Shown here piece by piece: positions 21,636 through 34,413 of a stretch of DNA of 64,000 nucleotides. The stretch's first letter is position 1. Every line of letters begins with the position of its first letter. The notes beneath the pieces were generated by a model. It searched no databases, was not told the DNA's origin, and saw only the letters and a list, made by a program, of their open reading frames with translations. The translations under genes were made by a program, and so were the position numbers. Source of the DNA: Sclerotinia nivalis (Eukaryota > Ascomycota > Leotiomycetes > Helotiales > Sclerotiniaceae); the NCBI GenBank assembly GCA_029531795.1, contig JAPEIS010000016.1, positions 1,550,001 through 1,614,000 on the forward strand. Reading direction: 5' to 3'.

Positions 21636-24600
21636 TTAAACCTCCCCAGCAACCACTCTCTCATTCCTCCTATTTTGATGTCCACTCTCCATTTCCGTCC
21701 TCGGGCTAACATTCATTTTCATTCCCTTTTCCTCCCATTCACTATTACCCATCGCTGGACTTCCTCTACTCCCTTTCATCATTGCTTCCACTCTGTCTTT
21801 ACTACTCATCAATCCATTTGCATTTCCTGTACCCCACTGTTCTTCTGCGTCTGGGACAACCATCAGAGTAGGTGTTGAGGGTATAGAAGATTGTTGGACT
21901 TCTGTTTTTCCACGTGGATGACTGATAGGAATACGAATACCGCGTACATCACTCCCACTCTGATTTGATAATAATCCGCCAGGAAGACTTGATCCCGTGA
22001 AGCTTTCTAACGGTGAATTTTTCTTATCAGTAGCATCTCCACCCGTAATTATCCTCCTAGTTCCAGATCCAGCTGAGATGGGACTTCGTTCACTTTGTCT
22101 ATCTAAAGGGCTTTTTAGACCCGGAGACCGATCACCAGGGTTTCTTCTGGATATTGTACCACTAGTCTTGATGGGAATGAGTAATTGACGTTGTTGACGT
22201 GAAACGGAAATTTGACGTGCGATTGAGACACCGGCTGCTGATTCGAGACGCTTTTGTTCGGGATCACGAGAGTGGGTGCCTGGGACTTCGAGGTGGTCAT
22301 CTATTTGAACGTCGAGAAGTGACGGGGTTATAGAGTAGGTGGATTCTTGTTTTTGGTGGGATATGTAGGAGGGTTCTGGTTGCGGAGATGAGATTGGAGT
22401 TGCGATGAAGCGATGAGGATGCGGACGTGGAGAAATGGGGAGAGGAATTTTACGTGGTGTGGAGATGCTGGTTGAAGAGTTGTTGGCTGATGTCATAGGG
22501 GGTTTTCGAAGTGAGGGACGAGGTGAGATGGCGACAACGGATGCGCTCGAAGCTGACCTTTGAATCGAGGGTCTAGGCCTAAGACCTTGGTTTTCAAACA
22601 TTGGAGATTTGAGAGCAGGGCGAGGTGTAGATTCTAAGGATCGAGTTGTAGTGTTGAATGATGAGATTATTGGTCGTGGTCCAGGTGTATATTTGATGGG
22701 GATTTTCATCTCTTTGGGATTTCGAGGAGCTTGATTGTTTGCTGATGCTTTCCTTGAACTTCTTTCTCTCATGTTTTCCTGCTCAGGCATTGGCATTGCA
22801 ATCGTAATTAAACCACCCGGTACACTTGAAAATGATGAAGTAGAGTGTGATGATGATATAGTGCTAGCCTCACTTGTCGTTGATCCAGATACCGATGATG
22901 GTGCTTCGTGAATTTGTTTTTTGGAATTTATCATCTGCCATGTTGACCCCTTTTCATCGAATCTTGATTTTGTTGCTGTTAGTGGTGATGCGCTATATAA
23001 ATCATCTTTTCTTCGACCATTTGTGAAACCTGCATCGGCCTCTGATTCTTCCGCGGAGGATAGTGATAAAAGTTGGGATCTATCTGGTGACCAAGTACGT
23101 GCTGTTTGAATTTGTGGCCTAGATCTTGGAGAGCTCGATGATGATCTCCTCGATCGATTGCTTGGTTTTTTGGTAGATGTACTCGATAAAGAATCTTTAT
23201 GTTCATGTCCGTGACGACCGGTAAGCGTTTCGTCATCGGGTACAAGATCTGCGTGTCTATCATTTTCCCAACCTGTCGCGGATGAGGGTCTATTAGGTGA
23301 GAGGTAAGCGGGAGAGGTGTTAGATCTATTTAGTGACGACTTTTCTCGTGTTGGCGAGTTTTCACGATAGCCTTGTCTTGAGGGTGTAGTTGGAAAGAGA
23401 GAGAATGATAAGTTGTTATGATTTGGTTCTGGTGAGGTACCCCTACGTTTCGACAGTGCCTTTGTGCGAGCCTCAAGTTCTGCTTCCTAATTTGGGTTAT
23501 TAGCGTATTTCAAATGCACTAGAAAGAATGTAAACTTTTTTAGCGAGTGCTTCTTCTTCACTCTTAAGTCTATCAAGTGTTGCTTGACGTCTTTGAAGTA
23601 ATGAGGAAGTGATAATCGAAGGATTTTGTAAGATATCCTCAAACATAACACTATATCTTTCCATTTCTGCCGAAGGAAGTGCCAGGTCAAGTTTTGGTCC
23701 TTCGAGCGATACTTTAGGATATGATTGCAGAACTTCTACTTCAATAGAATCTTGAACACGAATATCTGGAGTTCCTGCTTGAATAGTTGTTGAAATTCCT
23801 GCTTGGATAGTTGTTGAAGTTGAAGCTTGGATAGTTGTTGAGTTTGAAGTTTCGATAGTTGTTAAAGTTGAAGCATGGATACTATTTAAAGTTGAAGCTT
23901 GGAATGGAAATTGTAAATCAGGTGTCGTGATTGCCGTAGGTGCCGTTTGCGCTCTTTTCATATTAGGTTTCTTGCTAGTCGTACTTGAAGTTGAACGACC
24001 ACGAGATCTACCACGCTCGGCCTCTGGTGAAGAAGGATCGCTCATTGGTATTTCTTGTTGTGACTCAGGTTTAACTTGATAGAATGGGGTCCGTGTCTTA
24101 TCCTTCTTACTTCCAAATAATCCAAACCACTTCCGTCCCTTCTTTTGCTTCGGAGCATCAACAAAATCGGCATTGAGAGACATATCGTCCATTGGATGAG
24201 GAGTACTTGGTGTTTCTACTTCGAAAGACTGTTGATCCTGTTGCGTATTCTCTGGTGGATGAGAAGGACTTCCAAATGCCATACCAATTTCAATTTCACC
24301 AACGTTAGGTTGAAGAGTCCCACTTGTCTTGATAGAATCAGGACTTTTGGGTCGCGGTAAAGGTTCTATCACTTTTGGTACGACTGGTGAAGGCGGAGGC
24401 CGATTAGAAGGTAAAGGAAAGTGATAAAAAGTAGGTCCGTCTATCCCTTTTGGTACGACTGGTGAAGGTGGGGGTCGATTAGAAGGTAAAGGGAAGTTAT
24501 AAAAGGTAGGTCCGTCTATCCCATGTGCTGTCAATGGGTTGAAGAATAGATCATCCCGTGTTTCCCTCTTGACAGTATTGGCCCTCTTAAGAGCATTTCC

Positions 24601-24795
24601 TTTCGATTTTTTGGTTCCACCTGATGTAGATGGTCTTTCGGGAAGTTTATGCTGATCTTCACGTCCAGAGTCGAATTTTTGAAATTTATTGATGTCTCTA
24701 ACCTTGGGCGGCGGTACATCATCTGTAACATGTTGTGCGTCTCGACCTCTAAAACGGGCCATCACCGACTTCGACCTAGTAAGATTCTTCGACAT
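21636..24795 (-). CDS. Large Ser/Pro-rich disordered protein with short coiled coil
   Basis: Exon 1 is 24795-23536, the intron 23535-23487 (49 nt, GTTTAC donor, CGCTAAT branch, AAATTAG acceptor) and exon 2 23486-21636; 1036 aa. The intron joins two large frames into one. I do not recognise the family. The N terminus is basic (MSKNLTRSKSVMARFRGR). Residues 92-141 are two tandem copies of a 25-residue proline-rich unit starting GIDGPTFY. Around residues 300-342 there is a Thr-rich repeat (TTIQA-type). Near the splice point is a charged helix likely to form a coiled coil (RLKSEEEALAKKEAELEAR). The second half is Ser/Pro/Arg-rich with many SP motifs, as in phosphorylated scaffold proteins. A cytoskeletal or polarity role is only a guess. 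Confidence 0.75.
24373..24522 (-). repeat. In-frame 75-bp tandem duplication in the disordered-protein gene
   Basis: Two adjacent 75-base units, 24373-24447 and 24448-24522, nearly identical, encode two 25-residue copies of a proline-rich segment. The length is a multiple of three, so the frame is kept. Confidence 0.9.
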
Positions 24796-27700
24796 AGCTT
24801 ATTCCTGGGATGTGATCGTGAACGTAAACTTTGGAGCCTTCTTGAACTAGTAAAATTGGTCTGTAGTGTTGATGATGGCGAAGTGTGATGTGACCGATAA
24901 AAGATGGTGTAACGAGTATATTGACTGAATATATTTTTCAAAGGAGTGGACGGGTTACACCAGGAGACCCTTGAATTGCGGAAAAATCGCGGCGAGGGAA
25001 GAGAAAAAGAGTGGAATACTCTTTGCCCGAGGGAGAAATCGAATATAGATCGGTGATATGACAAAGAAGAGGAGAAAAGAATAACGAAACGGGAAGGAGC
25101 ATGGTTATATGATTTATCTGTTAGTTGCATCGCACAAAATCCCCTTCAGCCCTGCAAGCTAAAGCAAGTAAGAAGAAATGGGGTATTTCGGGATATTGTG
25201 ATTTATTGTTTGAGGTAGATGGGACGTTTAATTTGGAGATTTCCAGAGAACAAGGGGTAAATTTTGGACAAGGCGATGCCAAGCGAGTGGGGAGGATTAC
25301 GAAAGATACTGGTATGATAATCATAAAAGTTGTCAAATTATGTAGTCAACATCGGAGCAGTCCGTTTAAACAGCTTCCTAGGATAATGAAGGCCTTCAAA
25401 TGGCTTAAAAACTAGGCGTTCTGCAACGGTTTGGGCCTTTTAGACATGCGATGAGATTATTCTGATGTGGAGTCTAGAATTTGTTCCCTAGGGCATTTCA
25501 TGGTTCGGGCAAGGAAGTTTATCCGTCCCGTACCGAACATGATTGATTGTTTTGACTTGGGACTAGGAATTTAGATGTTATACTAGAAGGATAAGGATGT
25601 GGGTTTTCAAACTGTTTTGGATTTTTGGAACACCAGACATGGTCATATGTGGTAACGTATGGTTGTTATTGTGAGATATGTATGTATATTTCTCGAAAGT
25701 TCTTACACCCGGTGTTCTGTATTGATATAATTGACCCTTAGCTTTGGTTGAGTGTGCTTGAAAAGTGCTTGAAGACCCTTGAGGATGCAGGCAGTGAAAA
25801 CAAGCGAATGAAATGGCGTTTTGATTAGGACCATGTTTGTTGTGGAGATGGTTTAATCTTACGATCCTCGTCGTGATCCAATGATAAGATGAAGATATAT
25901 TTGCCAAAATTATTATTATGAGGGTCTTCTGTGCAACTTGTTTCAATGGAGTGAAGCGGCTCAAAATTTAACACTGTCTGAAAGAAACTGGATACCTAAT
26001 GTGTTACCTACGATAGCGGCCATCCGGATAACTTTATCAATATCTAAACAATTAGATGTGACATTCTGGATTTGGCGGTTTTTAATATCAAGCACGTTTT
26101 GCCATGCTAGTCCCTCACATCTAACATCTCTTCTAATGAAACAGTGAAGGATTCGCTACCGACTTTGCCAGGTAGTAATCGTCATACAGGCCAAGTACTA
26201 ACTGTACTTAATCTCCGCCCACCTCACAGTAACATCATCGTACGCGTGGGAGCTTTCGTAAAGGAGCCAGGAAGATTATCTTGAGGCAAAGATCATCACA
26301 AGCATTTCATGGATAGGATCTCCGTGTTTGTCGAATGACTCTGAATATTACGGTAGCGCCTATCTCGCCTACCTCCTTCATCCCATTAACTTTTGATACA
26401 GCTCACGATGATACGAAACAATCGAGGATATCAAGCTGAGCAACCAAAAGCTTAACCTTGCTTTGCCAAGATCTTCTTCTTTGATGTCTAGACGATCATT
26501 TGATCATTTTAATTTCTAGAATCTTTCACCGTATACATCGACTCTTCCTAGTTCTAAACAAAATGAAGTCATCCCTAGTATAAAGATTTAAGCTTACAGA
26601 CAAGCAATTCATATCCTCGCATGTATCAATGACAACCATCCCTTAAGATCTGCAATTTCTATACTAGGGCCTTCAGACAGCGTAGCAACCGGTATATATC
26701 CGTAAAATGCAATCTGGGGGTGCGACTCCTGCAGGGCAAAAATTACAAAAGGAAGATAATTTCCAGGCGCCAGAGAGGGGTCATGAACTCATTATACTTT
26801 TGTTAATTGATAGGCGATCGGAAGCCAGCTGAAAGTTGAACTTCTTACAAAATTTCACTGCAACGGTATGCTCAGTTTACACATTCTCTGTGCTTCATAT
26901 GACCCAAAGTAGTCAATGCATTCATTACCACCGATACGAGAATCGAGACAAACTTCATTGAGATGAGATTTCTGCTGGTCTCCACCTCACAAAACCCAGA
27001 CCAGGTGATTTGATAAATCTCTGAAGCCCGTTCTCACCGTTGAAAGACATCTCAAAATGGAAATCGCGGACGCTACGTTAGCCTACCGGGTTTCAAATGA
27101 TCCCGCGACTATAAAGATGTAGATTTTGAAACGTCCGCAGAAATTGTATGATATTTATTGAATTTGTCGGGCCTTTATACTTAGGTTGTAAGACTTTCTA
27201 TACATATGGCCTTATGGTCTGGATTCGAAAAGTACTGTATTATACAACTCCAAAGTTGGAGATAACAATACCTAGGTATGATATGAATCCCGATTGATTG
27301 GGACCCTCTGATGAGAACCTCAATGTGGTTGCCGTAGATCTGCCAACATCCGGAATTGGATTGAGAAATCCAGAAATGAAGTCTGGTGAAATTAATAGTA
27401 ATTTTAAAGATTCGAGAATCCACAGTGTACACGACAACAGCCTTCTATAAAGTACACGGAGAATCTTGAGATGCTTAATCGACCTGTAGGATGAAATGAG
27501 AGAAAGTCTAAATAGTGTCTTGATAACATACTAAGTAAACGCCGATGAAGTAGAGTCTCAATTCAGAACCCTCGGATATCATGTTCCTATTCGAGATCAG
27601 TTTCGATGTGTTGAGTTGAGAGGACAGGCTACTCTTTGATCTGTGGTTGTCGTCAATATTGAAGATATCAAGTCCATGTAACATCAAAATCAACAAATTT

Positions 27701-28944
27701 CCCCCTTTTGGTATTCTTTTCTACTCCGTAGAATTGAAAGAGGGTCGATTGCCACGTACGGGTTGTCGGTGTCTGAGCTTCGAACTTACCCACGGGACGG
27801 AGTAATTCTCCTGCCATATTACTTCCATGCCATCCATGCTATCAATCCTCCGAATGCCATCACACGATGCATTTTTCCTCACCGGTGGGATATTCCATTG
27901 GGCTTATTGTGCCGGTGAGGATTTGTGCAAATGTATGCGCCGAGCATGCATGATACCTTCCAAGACATCCATAATGCAACCTTCGCCTCTACTCTGTATT
28001 TAGATAGCTACGTTCACTTATGCATAACATAGCATTGACAGGAGTCCAAGAGGCTTTTCCGCCTTATTCAATGTAGCATTGTAACGTCGCTATAGCTCCA
28101 GCTACATTAGTAAAGCTGGTACCTTAAAGCATCATCTTTCATGAGACAATATGACACGCAGATGCATTCCAAGATACTGTAACTGTCTTCCTCACATGGC
28201 ATTAGCAAAAGTCCCAGAAGCTTCCTAGCTTATACATCATATCTACAACAGCCACATTAGCACAGCTGATATTCCAATGTAATCAAGATCCAAGATCCTC
28301 CATAAGACCTTTACACAAAATAAGCATCATCCTCTTCGTCACTACATATTATGCTTTATTCTCTTTTGACAGCGGGATGTTTCGTCTAATGCAGATATCT
28401 ACTAGGTAGTTATCGCTTTCAGATCTTGAGGTAAGATGGATATCCAAGAGCATCATAAAGCAGGTAGGTTAATGAGGTGAATTCAATCATTATATTCACT
28501 TCTGCATTCACAATATACTCCGAGTCTCTGAATCATCTTCTTGATTCATACCTTACTCACCGGTACCATTTTTTTCAAATTCTCTCCTTTGTTCAAAGTT
28601 TTGTAATAGCAACGGCAACGACAACAACAAGCAAGAAAAAAGAGGTACCACTTTATATGATTGCATCCCATCAAGACATCACACACCGCAAACAACAACT
28701 CAGCAATTCAACCCCACCAAAGCCAGCCATCAAACTAAACAAGCGAGCCATAGCACCAAAAATCTGACGGGAACGCTTTTATTTACCGTCCATTGACTTT
28801 GACTTGCTACAGGAACATAAACTGGATCCCCATCAAAATTTATCACAACTCAACTTCCTCTCACCCATAATCAATATCTTGTGATACTCAAATTATCGCA
28901 AGAATTTAAAGAATCTTCATATCAACAAATATACAAACTTCAAG
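24796..28944. other. 4.1-kb region without recognised genes
   Basis: It lies between the start of the disordered-protein gene and the start of profilin, so both genes are transcribed away from it. I found only short open frames of no recognisable family on either strand. An inverted repeat (27877-27920) and a weak degenerate direct repeat (about 28040-28130 versus 28205-28285) are the only structures I noticed. The last 450 bases are CA/TC-rich and probably profilin promoter and leader. Confidence 0.5.
27876..27921. repeat. Perfect 10-bp inverted repeat, 26-nt spacer
   Basis: The left arm TCCTCACCGG and right arm CCGGTGAGGA are exact reverse complements, in a gene-free stretch. It could form a hairpin or a binding site; nothing else supports a function. 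Confidence 0.7.
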
Positions 28945-29846
28945 ATGTCGTGGCAGGGTATGTTTATCTTTTTCTTTTTATCATCAAGGTGGAGCGGAGC
29001 TTACCCCTCCTTGAACCCCTCTATGACACTTTGAAAGGAGACGTTTACTGATGATTTGATGCAGCTTATATCGACTCAAGGTACGGAATCTATATCGAGA
29101 TGACGAGGTAAAGATGGAATAGGATAGGAAACTGATAAGAATAATAGTCTTTGCGGAAGCGGACAAGTCGAGAAGGGAGCTATCTACAATTTGGAGGGAA
29201 CCTCTGTCTGGGCCACCAGCCCTGACTTTCCGGTACGAAATCAAATCTTCATCTCTATTTATCCATCTCACCTTCAAGATTCATTTCATATATACATCTG
29301 CCAGTTTGATTTCGCATATTGACAAATGGTATTTACGATTATGGAAATGGATACCAAGCACACGTATACGAAGTCTCACCGGGAATCAAGCGCTGACATA
29401 AATTATGTAGATCACACCCACCGAAATGGCTGAAGTCGTAAAGGGACTTAATGGCAAAACAGATGATTTATACGCAAATGGATTACATCTTGCAGGCGAG
29501 AAATATGTTCTCACAAAGGTGGATGAGGATGGTAAGGTTCTCTATGCTAGAAAGGTTTGTTCATATTTCCACCTTATCTCTCAGCCTCACATTTGCCATC
29601 TCATTACTCGTTTTCCAACCTTTCAACAATCAACACATACAACGTATTGGAATACTCCCACCTCAGGATACCTTTAAAGACACATGCTAATCTTCAACTC
29701 CTCAAAAATAGGGCAAAGATGGTCTCGTCATCGGCAAAACCATCCAAGCAATTGTCATAGCTCGTTACGTCGACCCAATGATCGCCGGAAACACCTCAGA
29801 CACTGTTCGAAAATTGGTCGATTATCTCGTTAAAGTTGGCTACTAA
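28945..29846 (+). CDS. PFY1: Profilin
   Basis: Five coding exons: 28945-28957 (13 nt), 29065-29080 (16 nt), 29148-29232, 29411-29554 and 29712-29846; 130 aa, the usual profilin length. All junctions are GT..AG and phases add up. Profilin binds monomeric actin, poly-proline proteins such as formins, and PIP2, and feeds actin into growing filaments. Seen directly: the N terminus MSWQAYIDSSL, SVWATSPDFP, the GLHLAGEKYVL segment, and the C terminus ending LVDYLVKVGY. Five exons in a 130-residue protein, with a 16-nt internal exon, is a dense structure. The two first exons would be missed by frame-based gene finding. The identification is very secure. Confidence 0.95.
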
Positions 29847-31151
29847 ATACTCTGTTAAATATCAAACAATGGATTCTTTCTTCTGCTACTTTTCCGCAAT
29901 ATTTTGACTTTTGCTGATGATGATGTTATGATGGATGGATGGATGTTTTGGGGAAGAGGAATGAAAGGGGAGGGAAATTTGCATATGTGGATAGAAGGAT
30001 AGGGGAGGATATGATGAGGAAGGGAAAGGAAGAAAGATACTAGAATAGTGTCGATCATTTTGATTGATTCATAGGATGCATGGATGGATGCTTCATATTG
30101 CGATGAATGAGATTATTTAAAACCGACCTCATCTCCTTGATCTAAGTAGCATGAAATAAGAATGATCAAGTATCATTTTCATGAATACACAAGTGTAGAT
30201 AGAATTTGATAAATCATCTATGTATTCATAATATCCTTAGGTGTATAAAGCAGTGAGCTAGTTTATCAGCGTGAGTTAGCTATATATAACCATCTATCTA
30301 TACATCATATCACATCACATCACATCACATCATTATCTACCTACCTACCTACCTCCCCTCTTTCTTCTCTTCTCTTCTTTTTCTTCGCCCAGTTGAAAAA
30401 AACCCCCCCACAAAAAAACGGAATGATTATTCCTGAATAGATAGAATAGACGAATAAAGAGATCAAAATTCAAATCAAATCAATTTAACTCAATTTAACT
30501 CAATTTAACCCAATTCCCTTCTCCCATATCGAATTCGAACTTGAGAAATCGGTATCAATATCAATTCAAACCTCAATTCAAACTTTAGATCTTAAAAACA
30601 CACACATACATATACACACACAAAATATCAAAATCATCAAAAATATACCATACAACCATATCACCATACAACCCAGATCACCAGATATCGATAATCGGCC
30701 AAAAACACCTTAAATTGTCATAGAGAAAAAAGCAACAACAAAACTATGGTATCCAATATCCTATCCAATGTCCTATCCAATATCCTATCCTATCCAATCC
30801 AATCCATTCCAATGCAATTCCAATATGTAATGCATATCTCCATCCCATCAAACAGTCCATGCAACCCAAGTAATCCGAATAATCCTCGCAATCCTTGCAA
30901 TCCTTGCAATCCTTGCATTCATCCACTCCGTGTCCTATTTCCAACACCCTGTACCAAGTCCAATGCCGTACTATTCCTCTGCCGGGGGTTTCCGTATCTT
31001 TCGTTTTCGTTTGTGTGTGGTTGTGTGTGTATATGCGTATATGTCGTTATTATCATGCTTTATATCCTCTCCTCCCAAGTCCCTCGACTTCTCTTTCCCC
31101 GCTCTCGGCTTTCCCTTCCTCCTTGAATCTTTCACAATCAACCCCGTAGAC
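29847..31151. other. Intergenic with short tandem repeats
   Basis: The 3' flank of profilin and of the SH3 gene (convergent). It holds TCACA repeats (about 30307-30331), GGATGGAT runs, TATCC/CAATCC runs near 30757-30815 and GCAATCCTT 9-mers near 30887-30917. Short open frames across this DNA are repeat-derived and not convincing. Confidence 0.55.
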
Positions 31152-34100
31152 CTAACTCCTCAACCAACTACTCCCTACCATCCCTCCACCTACACTCCCA
31201 CTACTCACTCTATTTCCACCTCCACCTCCCCCTCCACCTAAATTCTCCCCTCCCCCAGCAGTCCCCGGCCTCTTATCAACCTCCAATCCCGCCTGCACCG
31301 ATACCAACGGACTACTAGGCGTACTCGCCGAACTCCCATTACTCCTCACACTAGCCGCCCTATGATGTCCATACCCCATAAACCCACTTAACGAACTACC
31401 ACTCCTTTCCCTATCCTCCCTATGCACCGGACTTTGCCCACTCCTCGCACTTCTATTTCTACTCAATGGAAAACTAACCATTCTAGATTTACCACCCGAG
31501 AATCCAAATGCCGCTCCTAATCCTCCACGTTCTTTTTTCTCTATATCTGTGCCCAGGATTTTAGATGCTTTTGCGTTACCAGAGGATGAATCGGTACTCA
31601 TTAGATCTTCTACGAAACTGCTAGGGAAGAGACCCCATTTCCCTTTGGAGGTACATCCGCTCCAGCACCATTGGTCTTGCCATGCATATCCTACATTATA
31701 AATTCTCTCTCCTTTTGAAAATTTTAACCACCCTTCTTCTTTATCTTTGGGTTTCCAATCCCATTTTGCGACTGCTTGTAGGGAACTTTGAGGATTCATT
31801 TTTACTTCATCTCGCGGGGGCGAGAGGAGAGAAATAGCGGTTGCAGGAAATGATCCACGTTCACCATCATGATAACCTATACACCAACTACCACCAAAGC
31901 GTTCCGGGAACGTTATTCCCACAATCTTCGCACCATCTGCAAAATGCATAGTTGGTTGACCATCAGGATCACGAAATGTTTTAGCGGTAGGCTTTGGATG
32001 ATGGGTTATCGTTGCATGAGCGGAAGGACGAGAAGCTACTTTGGAGGCGATTTCAAACATGCAGTAGGTAGAGAGTTTGGGTTCGTGGATGGTGAATTGA
32101 ATGTCGAAGTCGAGAACTGAAGGGGGTTGAATACCATAGACAGTTGTTATGCCTGTTACTTGTGGAAGGGGACGAGGGTGACGGGCTAGGTGACGAAAAA
32201 GGGACGTTACGCTAAAGAAGACGGTTGCATCATGGTCTTCGACTGTGCGGTGATCTTCTATGCAGAATATGCACTGAGTGAGAATGTTAGTTGGTTGTTG
32301 TTACTGAAAGCTGAGTTGAAGAGAGGAGTGCTAACACCGTAGATAGGGTCATCCACTGAAGTTGTTTTAAGATGACATTTCGAGATAAATCTTTGACGCC
32401 ATCGAATACCAGTGTTAGAATATATACCGGAACCTAGAACCAGACATTAGCATTTCTCCTCCACGCACCAAGCCAAGTGAACATACGATCAAGTAATCTA
32501 TCCTTTTCCACATCATTCCATCCCACTTCATAAGCACATTTAATACACCTCGCACTCAAAGTAGCACTATAATGGCCCTGATCCTTCTGTCAGTTAAAAC
32601 AAACCTAAGTATTAGCAAGGAAACGCGAACGGAATATCCAAAGAAATTTCAACAAAGTAATCACACAGGAATTCTACATACCGAAGGTCTCTTAACAACT
32701 TTAAACCCCGTTTCCCCTCTAATCATCTCTTTAGCTCCCGGACAAAACCCATCAAATTTATAAAACGAACTATCATGTCTCATAGGACAATCTAAACTTT
32801 TCAATGAAGGCGTGACGGCTCTATGCATTGCTAATTGACTTTGACTTCGATTTTCTGGAATGCGATTCAAAGGCTGTATTGGTACTGGTTCGGGATCCTG
32901 AGTTGGTACAACCTCTAAACCACTTTCAATAATGGGAACAACTTCTAATCCATCTTCAACCCCGTTTCCAAAACCAGGTAGTTGGAGTGTAGAAGCTAGT
33001 GATGTAGTAGAAGTTGGAGAAGTGGTTGCAGGTGCCAATCTACCCCAAGAAGCTGGATCGTGTATTTCAGACATAGGTGGGCTAACTGGACTTTTCATCC
33101 ATAATGATGTCCCCAATTCCGAAGGTTGATACTCGCTAATACCTGGACTTAATGGCGTTGCTGAAATTGGCGTTGGAGGCTTTAATGATGCAGTAGGAAA
33201 ATATTCATTATCCGGCTTCGTTGTACTCGAAGATGCGGGTGTAGCATCTCGATCCCTTAATGAACCATTCCGCGAACTCCCCCCTTGAGACGTTTGACCT
33301 TGACTTCTTTTCCTTCCTATTAAATCATCATATCCACTTCCTCTAGAACTATGCCTTTCTATCGGACTACTAGTCGACGAATATGAGGACCAAGGAGATG
33401 TGAGCATTGACCCATCACTAAAGGTTTCACTCGCCCTGTTCTCTTCAATCGAGGACACTGATTTCCGTAATTCGTTGTGAAATGATATACGAGACTGTTT
33501 CCTTCGCTCTAAGAATTCCTCATTTGCGCTAAGCCTTTGATACACGAGCTCTTTGGCTATTAATACTTGCTTTGGAGGTGGTGTATCAAATCCATATTTA
33601 GGAGGAGGTGTAGCTTGTATCGATTCTTGATAACTTGGTTCTGGGGATGGACCACGAGGAGGAGTTCTTGGCCCTACATCAAAATATGGTCCACTCAAAC
33701 TCCATGGATTTTCCTTTTTAGGAGAACTCTTGGAAGGATTCGATACGGGAACTCTATCCTCGATATTTTGTCTGTTGAAATGAGGGGGTAATTTTGAAGA
33801 TGGTGTAGTGGTAGGATGTGAGAACCCTGTTGCTAGTGGTCGTCGAGGAGACTGTTCCATGATCGGTATATGTGCGGGACTCAAAGGGGGAGACCTATCC
33901 TCCATCCGAAAATGATGACGATCCGTCTGCTCTATCCGATCCCGAAGATTGTTGAAAATAAAAGTACATTCCGTCCGACATCTTTTCGATTGTTGTTTAA
34001 CATTTGTGAAAGCTGATATTTGAAAGGATTCGAGGTTCTCATCGAAATCTTGGCATTCATCAATTTGATCCCTAAGATCAATTTTAACCTCCTTCAATCG

Positions 34101-34413
34101 ATTTGAAATAGATTCTACCACATCATCAGTCAATAACTCCCATAAAACTCCATAATCCTCCATAGCACTCACCATCCTCCAGTAAAGCCTTAGCAAAAGC
34201 TTCACCACATGGTCCCGCAGCATCTCTATAAGCATCCGCAATAGCTTGACAACTCTTCTCCAAAGTCCTCTGTAAATTCTGTGCCAACTCCGCGATATAT
34301 TTTAAATTCTCTGGACCATGACTCGCAGATCTCGAAATCCTCTTCGTCAGCTTGACCCCCGCATCTAATGCCTTTATGATGCCCTTTACAGGAGCAGCGA
34401 AATCGTCGGACAT
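31152..34413 (-). CDS. SH3-domain protein with N-terminal helical region and Cys-rich module
   Basis: Five exons: 34413-34173, 34114-32682, 32586-32487, 32433-32336 and 32273-31152; 997 aa, phases consistent. Introns are 58, 95, 53 and 62 nt. Residues 1-140 are predicted helical (LKYIAELAQNLQRTLEKSCQ...; RLKEVKIDLRDQIDECQ). Residues 150-500 are Ser/Pro-rich and probably disordered. A conserved-looking module spans about residues 530-690 with CxxC pairs (CIKC, CIFC) and HLARHPRPLP, possibly zinc-binding. A divergent SH3-like segment lies at about 738-774 and a canonical SH3 at about 788-848 (AVAKWDWKPKD...GWLKFSKGERI...WCWSG...GLFPSSFVEDL). The tail is Ser/Gly-rich. SH3 domains bind proline motifs, so an adaptor role is likely. 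Several frames that look separate are exons of this gene. Confidence 0.85.

Noticed and set aside
25125..25415. 96-codon plus-strand frame upstream of the disordered-protein gene
   Set aside because: No family resemblance, no splice partners, overlaps a probable promoter.
28477..28767. 96-codon frame upstream of profilin
   Set aside because: Low-complexity Thr/Lys-rich and within the probable profilin leader or promoter.
30746..31241. Overlapping Cys/Asn/Pro-rich frames
   Set aside because: Derived from CAATCC/CTTGCAATC tandem repeats and the 3' end of the SH3 gene.
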